From the NCBI GenBank assembly GCA_033065855.1, contig JAVXUO010001690.1, forward strand, positions 62,001 through 126,000: a DNA stretch of 64,000 nucleotides. The letters are read 5' to 3'. Source of the DNA: Escallonia rubra (Eukaryota > Streptophyta > Magnoliopsida > Escalloniales > Escalloniaceae). This document shows, piece by piece, positions 59,449-64,000 of the stretch (within the stretch, counting starts at the first letter, position 1; the number at the start of each line of letters is the position of its first letter). The notes beneath the pieces were generated by a model, which did not search any database, was not told the origin of the DNA, and saw nothing but the letters and a program-made list of their open reading frames with translations. The position numbers and the translations under genes are program-made.

Positions 59449-59540
59449 TTTATCTAAGTGTGCTCTTTCCATTAATTCAATATTATTTTTTTCTAATAAA
59501 AAAAAATATTGAATTAATGGAAAGAGCACACTTAGATAAA
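59449..59540. repeat. Near-perfect 43-bp-arm hairpin
   Basis: TTTATCTAAGTGTGCTCTTT... (59449-59491) pairs with 59498-59540 with one mismatch and a 6-bp loop. It abuts the LTR end at 59444. Confidence 0.9.
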
Positions 59541-60025
59541 TTTGCATATTGGAATTAAGGTGATAGAATGAAGAGTCAATGAAGACAATATATGCAGTAG
59601 TTCTAAATAATCGATACCACTAATTCCTGATCCTACATTATTTTATTAACATTTACCCATCTGAACGCATGATTTTGGTAAATCAACAAGCTAACTGGTT
59701 AGGTGAAATTGCAGGTAAGACTTAGCCGGGGTGGGTCACATTTGTTCAAAGTTGAATGTGAGATTATTACTATCTCATTAAATGGTAGGGTCCCACTAAA
59801 GACAGATGATTACTTTACAACATATTAAATAATTTTAAAAAATTAGAATTATTCTTTTAGCATTATTTATTCTTTTAAATGACAACATCAGAAGTTAAGA
59901 CGTCGCTCGGAATCAATTTCATATCTCTTGGTATAAAAAAATGAATCTTTACCACTAAAACCAATCGCTACCGTCCAAGTCTGAATCAATGTTTTTTTTT
60001 AGATGAATCAATGTTTGTTGGACAT

Positions 60026-60030
<5 letters not shown>
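59541..60030. other. AT-rich spacer before element C, no gene seen
   Basis: No supported frame or repeat. Confidence 0.5.

Positions 60031-60068
<38 letters not shown>
60031..60068. repeat. (AT)19 microsatellite at the left edge of element C
   Basis: It directly abuts GGGAGCTGATCCG, taken as the end of element C. Confidence 0.9.
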
Positions 60069-60070
<2 letters not shown>

Positions 60071-60164
60071 GAGCTGATCCGTTGAGAGCGTGGGCAAAAT
60101 AGGAGAAGTTGCAAGCGCGATCTGACCGTCCATCCCGAAAGATGGACGGCCCAGATCGCGCCTT

Positions 60165-60510
60165 TTTCGAAAGCTGTCAGCCGTCCACCATACAGTATGG
60201 CGGACGTTTTTTTTTTACCTTATTGCCCCTCCGCGCCTGTCCGCTACACTGTATGGCGGAGGACATTAAAGTCCTGATGGGAGACAGCAAAAAGACGTCC
60301 GTGATACTGTATAGCGGACGTCTCCCAGTCTCCCAGGCTGACACCTTCCTGACAAAAAAAAAAAAAAAAGGTATCCGCTATACAGTGTATCGGACCTCGC
60401 CTAGGCTGACAGCTGTCAGGTCCTGTCAGGACCTGACTTTCAGGGACTTTATTTCTGCACGTGTCAGAGTGTCGGGAATAATTTCCGCTATACAGTATCG
60501 CGGACAGGCT
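60165..60510. repeat. Left palindrome set of element C
   Basis: About five diverged palindromes of the form TCCGC(T)ATAC-A-GTATAGCGGA occur near 60181-60207, 60240-60262, 60299-60321, 60372-60395 and 60486-60507. An extra palindrome, CCGTCCATC...GATGGACGG, lies at 60126-60149, inside a longer GCGCGATCTG...CAGATCGCGC inverted repeat (60116-60161). Confidence 0.8.
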
Positions 60511-60647
60511 TTTCCCGTATACCCCAAAGTTCCTGATTCTCAACTCTTTCGGCAAAATTTTCTTCTCCTTCAGATTCACTTGCTTCCATTTTCGGCTCCC
60601 CTCAAGCTTCGAGTAAAAATTGCTTCAATCTTCTTCACTCAAGCAAG

Positions 60648-61076
60648 GTAAGTTTCTGATCTCAAATATTTTCTGGGTGGATTGACCGATAAAGTATATA
60701 TATTTTTTTTGGGCAAAAAAATATAAATTTTTGATGATGTTCTAGAAATTAATTTGTTAACTTTAAAGAAGTTTATTGTAGTTAATTTTAATTTTTTTGA
60801 GGGGCGCTAACTTCGGCACATCTATCCTATTGCCTTGCGAATTTTTTGAGATACGTTTGTTTTATTTTGGCATGATAAATTTGTCTAACGCTCTTAGTAA
60901 TTTTAATTTGTTATGTTCAATAAATCTATAATTAGCAAAATGGGAGACTTTTGAAATTATGTATATGGTATATTTGTCATCTTAAATTTGTCTATTCGTC
61001 AAGATAATTTTTAGGTAATATTTTCAGTTGAAAATGTCATTTGATTGTTAAGCGTAGTCTATATTTCTACATATAG
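60648..61076 (+). other. Probable 5'-UTR intron of the element C transposase gene
   Basis: Donor AAG/GTAAGT at 60648 and acceptor ...CTACATATAG at 61076 leave 14 bases before the start codon. The interval is AT- and T-rich like a plant intron. Element A shows an acceptor at the matching place (TTTTTTAG before 4783, minus strand). Confidence 0.6.
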
Positions 61077-61090
61077 GGAGCTATTTCACA

Positions 61091-63388
61091 ATGTCTGATT
61101 TCGTGTCGAGCTCCAACACCCTCGTAGATGCTAGTGATCCGTATCTAGGACGAACCTTTCAAACATTGGAGGAAGCTGGAGAATGTTTCCGAGCGTATTC
61201 ATTGAGGGTTGGATTTGGCATTAGAATAAAGACTTCAAGAACAAGCAACATAACGAGAAAGATATGCTCTCGCTTATACGAGTGCCATAGGGGCAGAAAC
61301 CTAGTGCAAAATGAGACACGCGTAGGCAACGATGACAGTGATGACGAAATAGGATATTCGCGCAGAAGACAGGACTTCTTTGCGCGAACGAATTGCCAGG
61401 TCAAGATGTTCATAAGCTATAAAGCCAAGCAAGATCATTGGCTTATTACCAGCCTGGAACTGGCACACAATCACCCGTTAGTAACCCCTTCTAAGGTGAG
61501 TCAGATGCATCAACACAAGAAGATGGGAAAGGTCGCGAGGAGCCTCATTCACACAATGAGCGATGCGCGGCTAGGACCTACCGACATGATTAATGTTCTT
61601 GCTGAACAGGCCGGGGGAATTCAAAATTTAAACTTTAACACGACAGACGTTCTCAATGCGGTCCGAACCCATAGACGAGCCGCGTATGACCTCAATGATG
61701 CTCAAGCCACAATGAGCCTATTGAAGCGGATGCAGATGGAGGACCCGCAGTTTACCTTCGATTATAAACTTGACGACAAGCATCGAGTTAGCACAATTTT
61801 ATGGGTCAACGGTCGTTCAAGGCTTGCTTATAAGCATTTTAGGGATGTCGTGACTTTCGACACCACATACCGTACCAACAAGTACTCGATGCCGTTTGCC
61901 CCTTTCACGGGGGTCAATCATCATTATCACTCCATCCTGTTCGGGTTCGCCTTGTTAAGGGACGAGAGCGAGAGTTCTTTTGAATGGTTGTTTAGTGTGT
62001 GGCTGGAAGCCATGAACTTCAAAGCACCCAACGTTATCATCACCGATCAAGATTTGGCAATGAAGAAGGCTATTGCCACCGTCTTCCCAGATACTCGACA
62101 CAACTTGTGCACTTGGCACATAAGCAACAAATACCCCGAACGTTTGCATCACATGTACGTAAAGTTTCCAGACATGAAAGAGGATTTTGACACGTGCGTT
62201 AGCAAGTCGTTAACGATTAAGGAATTTGAGGAGAGGTGGGAAAAGCTTGGTGAGGATTACTCATTGCAAGACAACGGGTGGCTCCAGCACATGCAGGAGC
62301 GCAAAGAGAAATGGATTGGCGTTGACACGAGGAGGAATTTTTCCGAGGGCATAAAAAGGGCGGGCAGGAGTGAATCTATGAATGCCATGTTCGATAGTTA
62401 CGTGGGTACAGCTACCAATTTGAAGAGTTTCGTCACATCCGCACAGAAAGCAGTTGCGTCGTTGTTCGTGAAAGAAAGGGCTGCGGACTTTGCAACCACG
62501 TACAAACAGAGGAGAAGGTTGCTTGAGACCCCGCTGGAGCTGAACGGTGCCAAAGTCTATACGAAGGAGATCTTCTTGCTGTACCAAGTAGAGCTGCAGA
62601 AATTGGGACGGTACTGTATAAACAAGGTGGCAGAAAAGTCTACGCGTGAGTACAAGGTTTATTCGCTCGTGAATGACCTCGTTCCTGAGAAGCTGCGCAG
62701 AATGTATACGGTGAGCCACGACACACTGACGAACTCGGTGACATGTGTTTGCAAGAAGTTTGAGTTACATGGCATCCTGTGTAGAGACATTCTGCGCTTT
62801 TTCACCCAGAAGAATATCAGGACAATCCCCGATAAATACGTCTTGCCACGGTGGACGAAAGGTGCTAACAGGTTGCACGGTACCATTGCCTTTCCGGAGC
62901 ACCCGTATACTGACTTTGAAGAATCGGAGACGTTACGGTATAATCATCTGGTGACGAGTTTCACCCGTTTGTCCGTAAAGGCTGCTGCTTCAATGGTCGG
63001 TTATAAACATCTCCTCGAGGTAGCTCAGCAGCAAGAGCCCATCGTTGACCAGTTGGAAGCTGCTTCAGTCACCAATGCGATTGACACCGAGCCTACGACG
63101 GGGGTATCAGAAGATGACGAGCCGGGGGAGGAAGACGACAATGATATCCGGCCGTTGGATCCAATTATATCGCAAACGAAAGGTCGCAAGAGATCTACGC
63201 GGATGAAAAGCTCTATTGAAACGGCAACTCAACCTAAAAAGCTGCGAATGTGTGCATTGTGCAACAAAATGACCGACCACGACAAGCGGAACCATTACAA
63301 GGCACTGGGGATAAGTTCAGGGGGTTTGCAAGACGGGGAAGAAGGTGACGCCGAAGATGAGGACGAACAAGCTACAGTGGACCTTTAA
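61091..63388 (+). CDS. FAR1-type MULE transposase, intact
   Basis: 765 residues without a stop. The FAR1 DNA-binding domain is about 20-135 (CFRAYSLRVGFGIRIKTSR, LYECHRG, HWLITSLELAHNHPL). The MULE domain is about 240-440, with likely catalytic D257 (VTFDTTYRTNKY), D319 (ITDQDLAM) and E428 (GRSESMN). The SWIM region is about 550-570 and reads CVCKKFELHGILCRD: the three cysteines are present, but the fourth ligand, His in elements A and B, is Asp here. An acidic tail, a basic KGRKRSTRMK stretch and a CALC...DHDKRNH cluster near 722-736 end the protein. It would cut and insert element C and relatives. The family is also the source of the host regulators FHY3/FAR1. The flanking repeat arrays argue that this is a transposon gene and not a domesticated one. 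The start follows a splice acceptor. Confidence 0.9.
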   Translation: MSDFVSSSNTLVDASDPYLGRTFQTLEEAGECFRAYSLRVGFGIRIKTSRTSNITRKICSRLYECHRGRNLVQNETRVGNDDSDDEIGYSRRRQDFFARTNCQVKMFISYKAKQDHWLITSLELAHNHPLVTPSKVSQMHQHKKMGKVARSLIHTMSDARLGPTDMINVLAEQAGGIQNLNFNTTDVLNAVRTHRRAAYDLNDAQATMSLLKRMQMEDPQFTFDYKLDDKHRVSTILWVNGRSRLAYKHFRDVVTFDTTYRTNKYSMPFAPFTGVNHHYHSILFGFALLRDESESSFEWLFSVWLEAMNFKAPNVIITDQDLAMKKAIATVFPDTRHNLCTWHISNKYPERLHHMYVKFPDMKEDFDTCVSKSLTIKEFEERWEKLGEDYSLQDNGWLQHMQERKEKWIGVDTRRNFSEGIKRAGRSESMNAMFDSYVGTATNLKSFVTSAQKAVASLFVKERAADFATTYKQRRRLLETPLELNGAKVYTKEIFLLYQVELQKLGRYCINKVAEKSTREYKVYSLVNDLVPEKLRRMYTVSHDTLTNSVTCVCKKFELHGILCRDILRFFTQKNIRTIPDKYVLPRWTKGANRLHGTIAFPEHPYTDFEESETLRYNHLVTSFTRLSVKAAASMVGYKHLLEVAQQQEPIVDQLEAASVTNAIDTEPTTGVSEDDEPGEEDDNDIRPLDPIISQTKGRKRSTRMKSSIETATQPKKLRMCALCNKMTDHDKRNHYKALGISSGGLQDGEEGDAEDEDEQATVDL

Positions 63389-63534
63389 CCGAATGTATAA
63401 GTTTGACATTTGTAATAATTTTCGGAGGGATAATTTTTCCACCGAATACTGGAATTTTTTAAAAATGGACCTATGAGAGGCCATCGAATTAAATCTATAG
63501 TCTTTATTTTTTTTTATTTTTTTTTGTAAGCCCC
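63389..63534. other. 3' UTR region of the element C transposase gene
   Basis: AT-rich with long T runs (63505-63525). No gene. Confidence 0.5.
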
Positions 63535-63708
63535 GTCCGCTATACAATGTAGCGGACGTCATCACAGGCAAACTTTTGGTCTTCTTTTATGTCCGCTATA
63601 CAATATAGCAGACGTCATCGATGAAAAACTTTTGGTATTCTTTTATGTCCGCTATACAATGTAGCGGACGTCATCGCAGTAAACTTTTGGTCTTCTTTTA
63701 TGTCCGCT
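63535..63708. repeat. Right palindrome array of element C, 56-bp period
   Basis: GTCCGCTATAC-AA-T(G/A)TAGC(G/A)GAC starts at 63535, 63591 and 63647. A fourth unit starts at 63702 and is cut after GTCCGCT by the CACTA element. Spacers are GTCATCRCAG..AAACTTTTGGT-type with CTTCTTTTAT. Spacing is 56, 56 and 55 bp. Confidence 0.9.
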
Positions 63709-64000
63709 CACTACAAGAAAAAGTGTCATTAATGACAACTTTTTTAATGACAATATAAAAGTTGTCACTGTTGGTCACCAACTGTGACAAGTATAAAGGT
63801 CGTCATAATTGGTCTGATATAGTATACTATCTAGTGATAAGAATGAAATTGTTACTCAATTTCGTCATTAATTGTTTGACGAAATAATTTTGATGAAGCT
63901 ACAGTGACAACTTTAAAAATGTTATCACTGTTTTAACTATGAATAGTGACAAAACTAAAATGTTGTCACTTTTGAAAAAGGAAAATGAATTTTGACAAAG
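63709..64000. mobile_element. Left end of a CACTA (En/Spm-type) element, continues past the window
   Basis: Starts CACTACAAGAAAAAGTGTC, the classic CACTA terminal sequence. The following 290 bp are filled with subterminal motifs GTGACAAC / GTTGTCAC in both orientations (about 63735-63990), as expected for transposase-binding sites. The expected 3-bp duplication would be GCT (63706-63708). Its partner lies outside the window. Confidence 0.9.

Larger units (their letters stand above)
60069..63708 (+). mobile_element. Compact Mutator-like element C with intact transposase; right part interrupted by a CACTA element
   Basis: The proposed left end, GGGAGCTGATCCGTTGAG, follows (AT)19. The ends of elements A and B read GGGGACCGATCGGGGTC and GGGGCCGATCAGGG outward from (AT) runs, so the GGG...GATC start is shared. 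The transposase gene is flanked on both sides by arrays of a palindrome starting GTCCGCTATAC, taken as the subterminal regions. There is no PMD gene between transposase and right array. The right end lies beyond the CACTA insertion at 63709 and outside the window. Confidence 0.8.

Overview
This is nuclear DNA of a flowering plant, and most of it is nested transposable elements. I infer this from plant-only families: FAR1/MULE transposases, a plant mobile domain (PMD) gene, a DUF247 gene, a Tat-type Ty3/gypsy retrotransposon with two RNase H domains, hAT and CACTA ends, and AT-rich spacers with microsatellites. I do not assign a species. Only two reading frames look intact: a DUF247 gene at 55771-57525 (minus) and a FAR1-type MULE transposase at 61091-63388 (plus).

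Region 1 (1-11836) holds two copies, A and B, of one large Mutator-like element in opposite orientation. Each carries a spliced PMD gene convergent with a FAR1/MULE/SWIM transposase gene. A is complete at its right end (6732), and its left end lies before the window. B (6739-11836) is cut off inside the transposase gene. Together they form an inverted repeat of about 3.5 kb arms (1-3476 against 6739-10214) around a 3.3 kb spacer. Both carry an array of short palindromes (GAACCGCAAC...GTTGCGGTTC) in G-rich DNA, and both end next to an (AT) run.

Region 2 (11837-15014) is AT-rich spacer with a non-autonomous hAT element (12729-13814) flanked by a perfect 8-bp duplication. Region 3 (15015-35284) is a decayed Tat-lineage retrotransposon with duplication AGTAT. 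It holds two nested solo LTRs, one in its 5' LTR (16230-17957) and one splitting its RT domain (22200-25072), each with a perfect 5-bp duplication. A broken antisense coding block (28649-31930) follows integrase.

Region 4 (35285-44460) is a duplicated AT-rich repeat of about 2.7 kb. The gypsy element sits in one copy and a degraded autonomous hAT element (39398-43117) in the other, so each copy gives the empty site for the other's insertion. Region 5 (44463-55385) has a stray copy of the DUF247 gene's 3' end, a MULE-like non-autonomous element (45001-46203), a MITE-like foldback (about 50851-51250), an AAA-ATPase pseudogene (53480-54150) and long gene-free stretches.

Region 6 (55386-64000) has the DUF247 gene, a solo or truncated LTR related to the Tat element (58328-59444), a 43-bp-arm hairpin (59449-59540) and a compact MULE, element C, from 60069. 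C has an intact transposase and its own palindrome arrays (GTCCGCTATAC...). Its right array is interrupted by the end of a CACTA element (63709 onward).

The most unusual signal is that two related FAR1-type MULE families each carry a private array of about 25-bp perfect palindromes near their ends. The PMD and transposase genes also meet tail to tail with overlapping reading frames.
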